Made by a program: the position numbers and the translations under genes. A stretch of DNA of 22,342 nucleotides from Cellvibrionaceae bacterium (GTDB lineage: Bacteria; Pseudomonadota; Gammaproteobacteria; Pseudomonadales; Cellvibrionaceae): contig JAUVQU010000012.1 in the NCBI GenBank assembly GCA_030597965.1, positions 1 through 22,342 on the forward strand, read 5' to 3'. The notes beneath the pieces are model-generated. The model was not told the origin of the DNA. It did not search any database and was given only the letters and a program-made list of their open reading frames with translations. Numbering within the stretch: position 1 is the first letter of the stretch; the number at the start of each line of letters is the position of its first letter. Of this stretch, positions 16,155 to 22,342 are shown piece after piece.

Positions 16155-16838
16155 ATGAGGCCAACACTGAGATTTTCAATGACAAAAGATCAGCTAAATA
16201 TAAGTGAAGCCTCCAGTCGTACTCCGGGTTACCCAATATTTCTGGTTCTGGTGTTGTTGAGCTCCGTGCTTTTGTCTGGATGTGTGACTTCGCCACCATC
16301 TCAAACAGAAAATATCTGTAAAATCTTCAAAGAAAAAGACGACTGGTACGATGATGCCAGCAAGGCACGCAAGCGCTGGGGCTCTTCAATACCGGTTATG
16401 ATGGCCATAATGCACCAGGAATCGCGCTTCCGGCCCAAAGCCAAACCGCCACGTACTAAAATATTAGGCTTTATACCTGGACCACGTAAAAGCAGTGCCT
16501 ATGGTTTCGCCCAGGCGAAAAAAGAAACTTGGGCGTGGTATATAAAGAGCAGTGATAACAGGGGTGCTGATCGCGATGACTTTACAGATGCGATTGACTT
16601 TATCGGTTGGTATAACAGTCTCAGTCATCGCCAGAGTAAGATAGACCTGACGGATCCTTACCACTTGTATCTGGCCTACCATGAAGGTCATGGAGGCTTT
16701 AACCGTCGCTCGTTTAAGAACAAAAGTTGGTTAAAACAAGTCGCTAAAAAGGTTTCGGCGCGATCAGTCAGTTACCAGAAACAATTGAATGGCTGTGAAG
16801 AGAGTCTGCAAAGTAACAGCTGGTGGTGGCCTTTTTAA
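16155..16838 (+). CDS. SLT-type transglycosylase-like lipoprotein
   Basis: Probable outer-membrane lipoprotein with a lysozyme-like fold that may cleave peptidoglycan. It is 227 aa. An N-terminal cytoplasmic stretch and a hydrophobic helix end in a lipobox VLLSGC with Cys43. Then come IMHQESRF (candidate catalytic Glu89), SAYGFAQAKKETW and AYHEGHGGF, all typical of SLT-domain proteins. The start lies 3 bases after ligA, so the two are probably cotranscribed and coupled; an ATG at 16179 would give a shorter cytoplasmic leader. The insert KPPRTKILGFIPGPRK between the Glu and the YGFAQ motif marks a particular subfamily. Enzyme activity is inferred. Confidence 0.85.
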   Translation: MRPTLRFSMTKDQLNISEASSRTPGYPIFLVLVLLSSVLLSGCVTSPPSQTENICKIFKEKDDWYDDASKARKRWGSSIPVMMAIMHQESRFRPKAKPPRTKILGFIPGPRKSSAYGFAQAKKETWAWYIKSSDNRGADRDDFTDAIDFIGWYNSLSHRQSKIDLTDPYHLYLAYHEGHGGFNRRSFKNKSWLKQVAKKVSARSVSYQKQLNGCEESLQSNSWWWPF

Positions 16839-16916
16839 TGACAAGGGATCAGACTCGCCTTCAGCGACGCTTGCCCCATTAACGGCTGAACATAAATAAT
16901 AGGTGTTAGTGATAAC

Positions 16917-17342
16917 ATGGATCAAGAATCAATCGTTTACGGTTGCATCAAAGATGTTGCTAATTTGGCAGGTGATGTGACTCGACGTAGAAATAATCGA
17001 GACATATTACTCTCGTTACCTCGAGCAGATGCGTGGCCTTTTCTGTGTCAGGAAATGTTTGCTATTCCTCAGGTAGAGGTGGGGCAGGGTAATTATCAGA
17101 CCGAAGTCATGCACTTTGGTGCTTCCTATCAAGCGGTTGAATACGAGTGGGAGCAATGGCTCTCTAAGTTTGAAGCGTTGTTGAGTCAAATGTATTGGGT
17201 GTCTGCAACGGTTCATTTAGAAACAGAATTATCGGGTACTCATACCTTTGTGTGGGAGAGTGATGGCACTAGCCATGTGCCAGGTTCTGGTGATCCGAAG
17301 GTGCGTTGTGAGTGGAGCCACGAAGGCGCCTTGGCTATATAG
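16917..17342 (+). CDS. Conserved-looking 141-residue protein, unknown
   Basis: Function not recognised. The protein is acidic and aromatic-rich, with no signal peptide or membrane helix, so it is probably cytoplasmic. Features include DAWPFLCQEMFAIP, AVEYEWEQWLSKFEALL (amphipathic helix) and a beta-like tail with SATVHLETELSGTHTF. It begins with a modest ribosome binding site (AGGTG) and ends 4 bases before the HAD phosphatase start, which suggests a joint transcript. I vaguely recall similar proteins in other gammaproteobacteria, but cannot name a domain. Confidence 0.8.
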   Translation: MDQESIVYGCIKDVANLAGDVTRRRNNRDILLSLPRADAWPFLCQEMFAIPQVEVGQGNYQTEVMHFGASYQAVEYEWEQWLSKFEALLSQMYWVSATVHLETELSGTHTFVWESDGTSHVPGSGDPKVRCEWSHEGALAI

Positions 17343-17346
17343 CGTT

Positions 17347-18201
17347 ATGGCGGCACTTATAACTACACCACATTTTTCTGAGTATTCATTGCCATCTGGT
17401 ATTAAACTCGCTTTTTTTGATATCGATGGAACCTTACTGAGCCTTGATGGCAACTATTCGTCTCGACTAAAAGAAGCTATGCAACAAGCCAAAAGCGCAG
17501 GTATGAAATTAGCGGTAGCTTCGGGCAGGCCTAAGTTCTCGGCCGACTTTTTGATTAATGAGTTGGGTTTAGACGGCGCCGGATTGTTTTATACTGGCGC
17601 GCTGGTCATGGATCCTGTGTCCGGTGAATCCATAGCGGAACACACCCTCAGTGATGAATTAGTTTCACGTTTAGTATCGAGAGCGCAAGAGCTCAGTTTA
17701 TACACGGAAGTCTGTGGTCGCGATCAGTACTTTATTGCTGCACATCACCCGATAAACAATCAGCACAGTCACCACCTACGCAGTAAACCAGAGATTTCCG
17801 ATCTATCTGAGATTGTCGGGCGACAACCCATTTTGAAACTATTGTTTGCTGTCGAAAATCTTCAAGATCATGTATTGCTGACACAATTAGAGGCTGAATT
17901 TCCCGAAACTGTCTTTGCTTACGCCCGTATGCCGGGAAACCCTGATTGGTTATTCGTGAGTGTGATTGCTCAAAGGGCCTGCAAGCGTGATGGTTTTGAG
18001 AAGCTGTTACGTTATCACGGTGTTCAAGCCCATGAAGTGGCGGCCTTCGGTGATGCCCAGTCGGATAAAGAGTTTTTATCCATGGCCGGTTTAGGTGTGG
18101 CTATGGGCAATGCTCACGATGATGTTAAGGCTGTGGCGGATGTGGTGACTTTGCCGGTTTGGGACGACGGGGTGGCTGCAGTTTTAGAAGGCCTACTGTA
18201 A
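17347..18201 (+). CDS. Cof-type HAD-superfamily phosphatase
   Basis: HAD hydrolase of 284 aa from the ATG at 17347; an in-frame ATG 33 codons earlier would overlap the previous gene extensively and is rejected. Motif I is FFDIDGTLL (nucleophile Asp25, Asp27), motif II AVASGRP, and motif IV GDAQSDKEFL (Asp236, Asp240), followed by GLGVAMGNAHDDVKAVADVVT. The C2 cap (about residues 90-200) places it in the Cof/subclass IIB group, whose members dephosphorylate sugar phosphates, pyridoxal phosphate and similar small molecules. The exact substrate is unknown. Confidence 0.93.
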   Translation: MAALITTPHFSEYSLPSGIKLAFFDIDGTLLSLDGNYSSRLKEAMQQAKSAGMKLAVASGRPKFSADFLINELGLDGAGLFYTGALVMDPVSGESIAEHTLSDELVSRLVSRAQELSLYTEVCGRDQYFIAAHHPINNQHSHHLRSKPEISDLSEIVGRQPILKLLFAVENLQDHVLLTQLEAEFPETVFAYARMPGNPDWLFVSVIAQRACKRDGFEKLLRYHGVQAHEVAAFGDAQSDKEFLSMAGLGVAMGNAHDDVKAVADVVTLPVWDDGVAAVLEGLL

Positions 18202-18243
18202 TCTCAAGCTATAAGAACGAATAAATTAATAGCGGTGCCCTAA

Positions 18244-18468
18244 GTGAAGTTTGTACTTAAACGTAATTCCAAGTCTTCTATCGTCGGTATTATGCTGGCA
18301 TGTTTAGCCTTTTTGGCGGCGGCTGTTTTGGCTTGGGATGTTTCGGTTTCCAGTTTATTGGAATCATTGCTGATACTATTGATTTTTCTGGTTGTGATTA
18401 TGGTTGCAGCCGCTGTTTTGGTGGCACTGTTAAAGTTGTGGTGTTATTTGACGGGCTCAGGTGAATAA
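18244..18468 (+). CDS. 74-residue two-helix membrane protein, unknown
   Basis: Starts with GTG; the first in-frame ATG is at residue 17, inside the first helix, so the GTG is preferred. There is a basic N-terminus (MKFVLKRNSKSS), then two hydrophobic helices (about residues 14-31 and 37-66) and a short tail. It is not recognised. It lies between the HAD phosphatase and the AraC regulator, all in one direction, with 42- and 32-base gaps, so it may share their transcript. Confidence 0.7.
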   Translation: MKFVLKRNSKSSIVGIMLACLAFLAAAVLAWDVSVSSLLESLLILLIFLVVIMVAAAVLVALLKLWCYLTGSGE

Positions 18469-18500
18469 TCTCTATTTTTTCAAAAAGAAGCTCAGATTCT

Positions 18501-19556
18501 ATGATCGATACCGATAATTACATTTCAACCGACTATGTTTTACGGCTGTTGTGTTCAGCCCAAGAGCAGGGCTGTGACGTGGATGAATTGTTGCGAGAGT
18601 TATCAGTTACTCGCAAAGAAATTGAATCTGGACATTCTTTTTCTGCGGTTAAATACGGTCAGTTATATCAGCGTGTTATGTGGCTGGTGCAGGATGAATG
18701 CTTTGGTATGATGAGCGGCGGTAAGGTGCGTATAGGTTCCTTTCGGTTGATGTGCCTGACCGTAATACATGCTGAAACGTTACGTCAGGCAATTTTTCGT
18801 GCAGCAGAGTTCAGTGAAATTTGTCGTGGTTTTACCATTTCATCTCAATTAGAGCAGGTAGACAGTCGTACTGTGCGGCTGCGTATGGCCGGTATTGAAT
18901 CCCTTTCTGATGAAGACTTTCAGTCGTTGATGTCCCAGAAAAATGCGGATCGTATTCGTACCTCGCTGGCTGTTTGGCATCGTTTTAATTGTTGGCTAAT
19001 TGGCAAAGAAATACCGCTGTTATCAATAAGTTATAGTTTTGAATGTCCTGATTCATTCACGGAGTTAGCGGAAAGTGCTCAGGCGGAAATTAAATTTGGG
19101 CAGGAATACAATGGTTTTGAATTCGATGCCAAGTATCTGGAATCCCGTGTTATTCAAAACGCCAAATCCCTCGATGACTTTATACGTAGTGCGCCGTATC
19201 ACCTGGTGATTCGCGATAGCGCAACGGCCAGCGTTAAGGCCAAAGTCAGGAGTATTTTGTCTCGGGATGTCAGTGGCGCTATGCCGGGTGCGGAAGCCGT
19301 TGCATCAAAACTGCATCTATCAGTGACAACACTGCGCCGCCATCTTCAAAAAGAAGAAACATCCTTTCAAAAGCTCAAAGATGAGTGTCGTCTAGAGGCG
19401 GCAATTCACTATTTGGCTTGCCCAGATATCACCAATAATAGTATTGCTGAGCGTCTTGGCTTTGATGAGGCTAGCGCTTTTTTCAGGGCCTTTAAAAAAT
19501 GGACAGGCATTACCCCCGGTGAATACCGTAAGCAGTTATTACTCCAGCAAGCCTAG
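18501..19556 (+). CDS. AraC-family transcriptional regulator (OruR/Arabinose_bd-type N-domain)
   Basis: 351-aa regulator. The N-terminal ligand-sensing region (about 1-210; MIDTDNYISTDYVLRLLCSA, then FGMMSGGKVRIGSFRLM) is of the alpha-helical Arabinose_bd (PF12625-like) type. The C-terminal AraC DNA-binding domain (about 255-350) has two helix-turn-helix motifs: LHLSVTTLRRHLQKEETSFQ and IAERLGFDEASAFFRAFKKWTGITPGEYR. Regulators of this subgroup often control catabolic genes for fatty acids or other carboxylic acids. The acyl-CoA dehydrogenase begins 183 bases downstream in the same direction, with AraC-style direct repeats in the gap, and is the likely target. Confidence 0.93.
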   Translation: MIDTDNYISTDYVLRLLCSAQEQGCDVDELLRELSVTRKEIESGHSFSAVKYGQLYQRVMWLVQDECFGMMSGGKVRIGSFRLMCLTVIHAETLRQAIFRAAEFSEICRGFTISSQLEQVDSRTVRLRMAGIESLSDEDFQSLMSQKNADRIRTSLAVWHRFNCWLIGKEIPLLSISYSFECPDSFTELAESAQAEIKFGQEYNGFEFDAKYLESRVIQNAKSLDDFIRSAPYHLVIRDSATASVKAKVRSILSRDVSGAMPGAEAVASKLHLSVTTLRRHLQKEETSFQKLKDECRLEAAIHYLACPDITNNSIAERLGFDEASAFFRAFKKWTGITPGEYRKQLLLQQA

Positions 19557-19634
19557 TACTCGGTCTACCTCTTCCCCCACAGCCTATACTTGATTGTGAC
19601 GAACCTTTATATCGCCTATATTGGTGGTGCTAGG

Positions 19635-19670
19635 GTCATTTTTGTTACTAATTGTAGTCATTTTTACCAT
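19635..19670 (+). promoter_or_regulatory. AraC-style tandem direct repeats before the acyl-CoA dehydrogenase gene
   Basis: GTCATTTTT occurs twice in the same orientation (19635-19643 and 19657-19665), start to start 22 bases. That spacing puts both half-sites on one face of the helix, as for AraC/XylS-family binding. The downstream copy would lie close to a -35 region (TTGAGA at 19670-19675 is a candidate). It is 74-105 bases before the dehydrogenase start and directly after an AraC-family gene. Confidence 0.55.
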
Positions 19671-19691
19671 TGAGATAGATCGCTGAATCAG

Positions 19692-19718
19692 GAATTCTAA
19701 CACTTGTTTGAATTCTAA
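19692..19718 (+). repeat. Second direct repeat GAATTCTAA x2
   Basis: GAATTCTAA at 19692-19700 and again at 19710-19718 (18-base period) in the leader of the acyl-CoA dehydrogenase gene, 22-48 bases before its start. It may be an operator or a chance AT-rich repeat. Confidence 0.45.
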
Positions 19719-19739
19719 TTAAAAGTAGGAAAAATTATC

Positions 19740-21524
19740 ATGGCTGAATACAAAGCGCCACTGCGTGACATGCAATTTAATTTGTTTGAGTTGTTTGATT
19801 ATGAACAGCATTGGCAGTCACTCCCGCCGTATCAAGATTGTAGCCGCGATGTGGCTGAGGCAATTATTGGTGAGTGCGCCAAATTCAGTGAAAATGTATT
19901 AGCGCCTCTGAATCAATCTGGCGACAAAGAAGGCTGTCGCTGGGAAGATGGTCAGGTATTTACCCCGAAGGGTTTCAAAGAGGCTTATCAGCAGTATATA
20001 GAAGCCGGTTGGCCATCTATGGAGCATTCCCCTGAGTACGGCGGTCAAGGCTTGCCTAGCTCTCTCGGTTTGTTGCTCAGTGAAATTAAGGGTACGGCTA
20101 ACTGGTCCTGGAATATGTATCCCGGTCTTTCCCATGGGGCGATGAAAACCCTTATGGCACATGGTACCGAAGAGCAGAAAGAAATCTATTTAACAAAGAT
20201 GGTGAGCGGTGAATGGACGGGCACCATGTGCTTGACCGAAGCCCACTGCGGTACTGATCTCGGTATGCTGCGAACCAAAGCAGAGCCGAACGCTGACGGT
20301 TCTTATTCAATCAGTGGTACCAAGATATTTATCTCAGCCGGTGAGCACGATATGGCCGAAAATATTATTCATATTGTGTTGGCTCGCCTACCGGATGCGC
20401 CTGCAGGTACCAAAGGTATTTCACTGTTTATCGTGCCTAAATTTAATGTATCGGATAGTGGCGATATTATTGATCGCAACGGCGTTAATTGTGGCTCCAT
20501 TGAGCACAAAATGGGTATCCATGCTAATGCCACCTGTGTTCTTAATTTTGATAATGCTAAAGGCTATTTAATCGGTGAGCCGAATAAAGGCCTTAATGCC
20601 ATGTTCACTTTTATGAATACGGCCCGCCTAGGTACAGCCCTTCAGGGAGTGGCCCATGCAGAGATGGGTTTCCAGAAATCTTTAGAGTACGCCCGTGAAC
20701 GCCTGCAAATGCGTTCATTGAGCGGCCCGAAAAATCCAGAAGGGCCTGCTGACCCCATCATTGTTCATCCAAATGTGCGTCGTATGTTATTGACGCAAAA
20801 AGCCTTTGCAGAAGGTGGACGTATGCTCATCAACTACTGCGGAAAGTTGGTGGATACGATTGACGGTGGTGAAGAGGACGCGGCTAAAGAAGCTGATCAG
20901 AAGTTGGCGTTCATTACTCCTATTGCTAAGGCTTTCTTAACTGAAGTGGGCTTTGAGTCTGCTAATCTTGGAATGCAGTGCTTTGGTGGCCATGGCTATA
21001 TTGCAGAGTGGGGTGCAGAACAAAATGTTCGTGATTGTCGTATTTCCATGTTGTACGAAGGCACTACGGGTATTCAGGCGCTTGACCTATTGGGCCGTAA
21101 GGTACTGATGTCTCAAGGTGAAGTCATGAAGCCATTCACTAAGGAAATTCACGTTTTCTGTAAAGAAAATGAAGATAATCCTCTTGTTCCTCAACTGGCT
21201 GCAGCGAATAAACGCTGGGGTGAGTTGACCATGGAAATTGGCATGAAAGCCATGGATAACAAGGATGAAGTAGGCGCGGCATCCGTCGACTATCTAATGA
21301 TGTCCGGTTATATCACCTTGGGTTATTTCTGGGCTTTGGCGGCAAATAAAGCACAGGCGGTACTGGATGCTGGTACAGGCGAAGAGGCTTTCTACGAAGC
21401 AAAGATTAAGACAGCTAATTTCTATTTTGCGCGTATTTTGCCGCGTATTGAAACCTTGGCTACTACTATGGTTTCCGGTGCTGATAATTTATTGGCCCTC
21501 GATAGTGAAGACTTTTCTTTTTAA
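19740..21524 (+). CDS. Large acyl-CoA dehydrogenase with C-terminal extension
   Basis: FAD-dependent dehydrogenase of 594 aa, larger than classical (about 380-aa) short/medium-chain enzymes. It belongs to the class with an acetyl-CoA-dehydrogenase-like C-terminal domain, which includes DmdC-type and several fatty-acyl enzymes. Visible elements are the N-terminal helical domain, the FAD-binding MCLTEAHCGTDLGMLRTKA and GTKIFISAGEHD segments, the QCFGGHGYIAEWGAEQNVRD segment, and the catalytic base Glu440 in MLYEGTTGIQALDLLGRK. The ribosome binding site is AGGA, about 9 bases upstream. It introduces the first double bond in beta-oxidation of an acyl-CoA. The chain length preference, or a methylmercaptopropionyl-CoA role, cannot be read from sequence. 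It is followed by a FadD-type ligase. Confidence 0.95.
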   Translation: MAEYKAPLRDMQFNLFELFDYEQHWQSLPPYQDCSRDVAEAIIGECAKFSENVLAPLNQSGDKEGCRWEDGQVFTPKGFKEAYQQYIEAGWPSMEHSPEYGGQGLPSSLGLLLSEIKGTANWSWNMYPGLSHGAMKTLMAHGTEEQKEIYLTKMVSGEWTGTMCLTEAHCGTDLGMLRTKAEPNADGSYSISGTKIFISAGEHDMAENIIHIVLARLPDAPAGTKGISLFIVPKFNVSDSGDIIDRNGVNCGSIEHKMGIHANATCVLNFDNAKGYLIGEPNKGLNAMFTFMNTARLGTALQGVAHAEMGFQKSLEYARERLQMRSLSGPKNPEGPADPIIVHPNVRRMLLTQKAFAEGGRMLINYCGKLVDTIDGGEEDAAKEADQKLAFITPIAKAFLTEVGFESANLGMQCFGGHGYIAEWGAEQNVRDCRISMLYEGTTGIQALDLLGRKVLMSQGEVMKPFTKEIHVFCKENEDNPLVPQLAAANKRWGELTMEIGMKAMDNKDEVGAASVDYLMMSGYITLGYFWALAANKAQAVLDAGTGEEAFYEAKIKTANFYFARILPRIETLATTMVSGADNLLALDSEDFSF

Positions 21525-21566
21525 GGATGATTTGATAAAAAAGCTATAATTAGCAGTAGTGACCCA

Positions 21567-21608
21567 AACACAAAAATCTTACGTGTGCTCGCGTAAGATT
21601 TTTGTGTT
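21567..21608 (+). terminator. Hairpin between the acyl-CoA dehydrogenase and ligase genes
   Basis: Perfect 17-pair stem (arms 21567-21583 and 21592-21608; AAAAATCTTACG / CGTAAGATTTTT at its heart) with an 8-base loop, 43 bases after the dehydrogenase stop. The right arm contains a T5 run and the left an A5 run, so it can act as a bidirectional terminator or attenuator. It lies only 28 bases before the ligase start, leaving little room for a separate promoter after it. Confidence 0.8.
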
Positions 21609-21636
21609 CTAAATAACAATAAAGAGCGTCAATATT

Positions 21637-22342
21637 ATGGTCGATGTTAATCATTTGAATACAGTGCAGGAAGTCTATCAAGAGGCAGCCAAAGAGCACG
21701 CTGATAAGCCTGCATTTACTTGTATGGGCACGACCCTGAGTTACGCTGAGGTTGATCGTTATGCCGATCAATTTGCCAGTTACCTACAAAATCACACCAA
21801 CTTACAGCCCGGTGATCGGGTTGCTGTGCAGCTGCCTAATATTTTGCAGTACCCAGTTGTGCTTGTGGGTATCTTCCGGGCAGGTATGGTTGTTGTGAAT
21901 ACTAACCCGCTTTATACCACTCGTGAAATTAATCATCAGCTCAATGATTCTGGCGCTAAGGTGTTGGTTGTTCTGTCTAATGTGGCGGCAACAGCGGCTG
22001 ATATTATTCAGGATACGGAAGTAGAGCAGGTTATCGTTACAAACGTTGGTGATTTACTGGGCAGTATTAAAGGACCGCTGGTGAATTTCGTTGCTAAGCG
22101 TGTCAAGAAAATGGTGCCTGCTTTTCATTTCCAAAACAGTATTTCTTTTCGCTCGGTTTTAGCCTTGGGTGCTAAGTCGATGTTGACGCCTGTTGCGGTT
22201 AAACCAGAGGATATTGCCGTATTACAGTACACCGGCGGCACTACAGGGCTATCTAAAGGCGCAATGCTGACTCACTCCAACCTTGTCTCTAATATGCAGC
22301 AAATTGATGGTTGCTTAGGTTCTTACTTTGAAGAAGGCAAGG
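21637..22342 (+). CDS. fadD: FadD-type long-chain acyl-CoA synthetase (3' end missing)
   Basis: Frame open to the window edge: 235 codons are seen of about 550 expected. The ATG at 21637 has an AAAGAG ribosome binding site 9 bases upstream. The N-terminal adenylation domain of the ANL superfamily is visible: LQPGDRVAVQLPNILQYPVV, then GIFRAGMVVVNTNPLYT, EINHQLNDSGAK, and the ATP-binding P-loop YTGGTTGLSKGAMLTH (about residues 202-217). It activates free fatty acids to acyl-CoA with ATP, feeding the dehydrogenase upstream. The sequence resembles FadD, especially QYTGGTTG and the MLTHSN segment, but a homologue with another acyl substrate is not excluded. Confidence 0.9.
   Translation, partial: MVDVNHLNTVQEVYQEAAKEHADKPAFTCMGTTLSYAEVDRYADQFASYLQNHTNLQPGDRVAVQLPNILQYPVVLVGIFRAGMVVVNTNPLYTTREINHQLNDSGAKVLVVLSNVAATAADIIQDTEVEQVIVTNVGDLLGSIKGPLVNFVAKRVKKMVPAFHFQNSISFRSVLALGAKSMLTPVAVKPEDIAVLQYTGGTTGLSKGAMLTHSNLVSNMQQIDGCLGSYFEEGK

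Noticed and set aside
17248..17346. Upstream in-frame start for the HAD phosphatase
   Set aside because: It would overlap the end of the 141-residue gene by 95 bases. The ATG at 17347 lies just after that gene and gives a normal Cof-type N-terminus.
1..22342. CRISPR array, phage genes, toxin-antitoxin pair, restriction or other defence cluster
   Set aside because: No regularly spaced repeats, no phage structural or integrase proteins, and no recognisable toxin or nuclease pair were seen. The small unknown genes do not form such pairs.

Overview
The window looks like chromosomal DNA of a free-living gammaproteobacterium outside the enteric/Vibrio group, of roughly balanced base composition. 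The evidence is a System I cytochrome c maturation (ccm) cluster, an SMC condensin instead of MukB, the smc-zipA-ligA order known from pseudomonads and relatives, and several lipid-catabolism genes. A marine, lipid-degrading lineage (Cellvibrionales/Spongiibacteraceae or Pseudomonadales-like) is my best guess. This is inferred from gene order and protein style, not from a phylogeny.

Layout: (1) 1-3022, the end of ccmE (cut by the window edge), ccmF and ccmG, closed by a strong bidirectional terminator. (2) 3047-7187, an accessory block that separates ccmG from ccmH. It has a cytochrome P450 and a dienoyl-CoA-isomerase-like crotonase on the minus strand. It also has a 42-residue one-helix membrane protein behind a perfect FNR/Anr box, an exported Arg/Asp-rich protein built from two repeats, and minus-strand genes for tRNA-Asp(GTC) and tRNA-Val(TAC). 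(3) 7312-9158, ccmH and ccmI, restarted from their own extended -10 promoter. (4) 9325-9371, a 19-bp-stem palindrome that resembles a small mobile-element remnant. (5) 9439-16151, smc, zipA and ligA (chromosome organisation, division, DNA ligation). (6) 16155-19556, an SLT-type lipoprotein, a 141-residue conserved-looking unknown, a Cof-type HAD phosphatase, a 74-residue membrane protein and an AraC-family regulator. (7) 19740 to the end, a large acyl-CoA dehydrogenase and the start of a FadD-type acyl-CoA ligase, with AraC-style direct repeats upstream.

Functional reading: the ccm genes make holocytochromes c. The 42-residue protein lies between the two ccm halves under an apparent oxygen-sensing control site, so it may be a small subunit or helper of a c-type-cytochrome-containing respiratory complex such as the cbb3 oxidase. 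The FadD-like ligase, the acyl-CoA dehydrogenase, the dienoyl-CoA isomerase-like enzyme and perhaps the P450 together suggest breakdown of (unsaturated or hydroxylated) fatty or other acyl substrates. The AraC regulator is the obvious candidate to control the dehydrogenase. The most novel-looking items are the Anr-box microprotein, the two-repeat Arg/Asp-rich exported protein, and two well-formed operator candidates with no assigned regulator.
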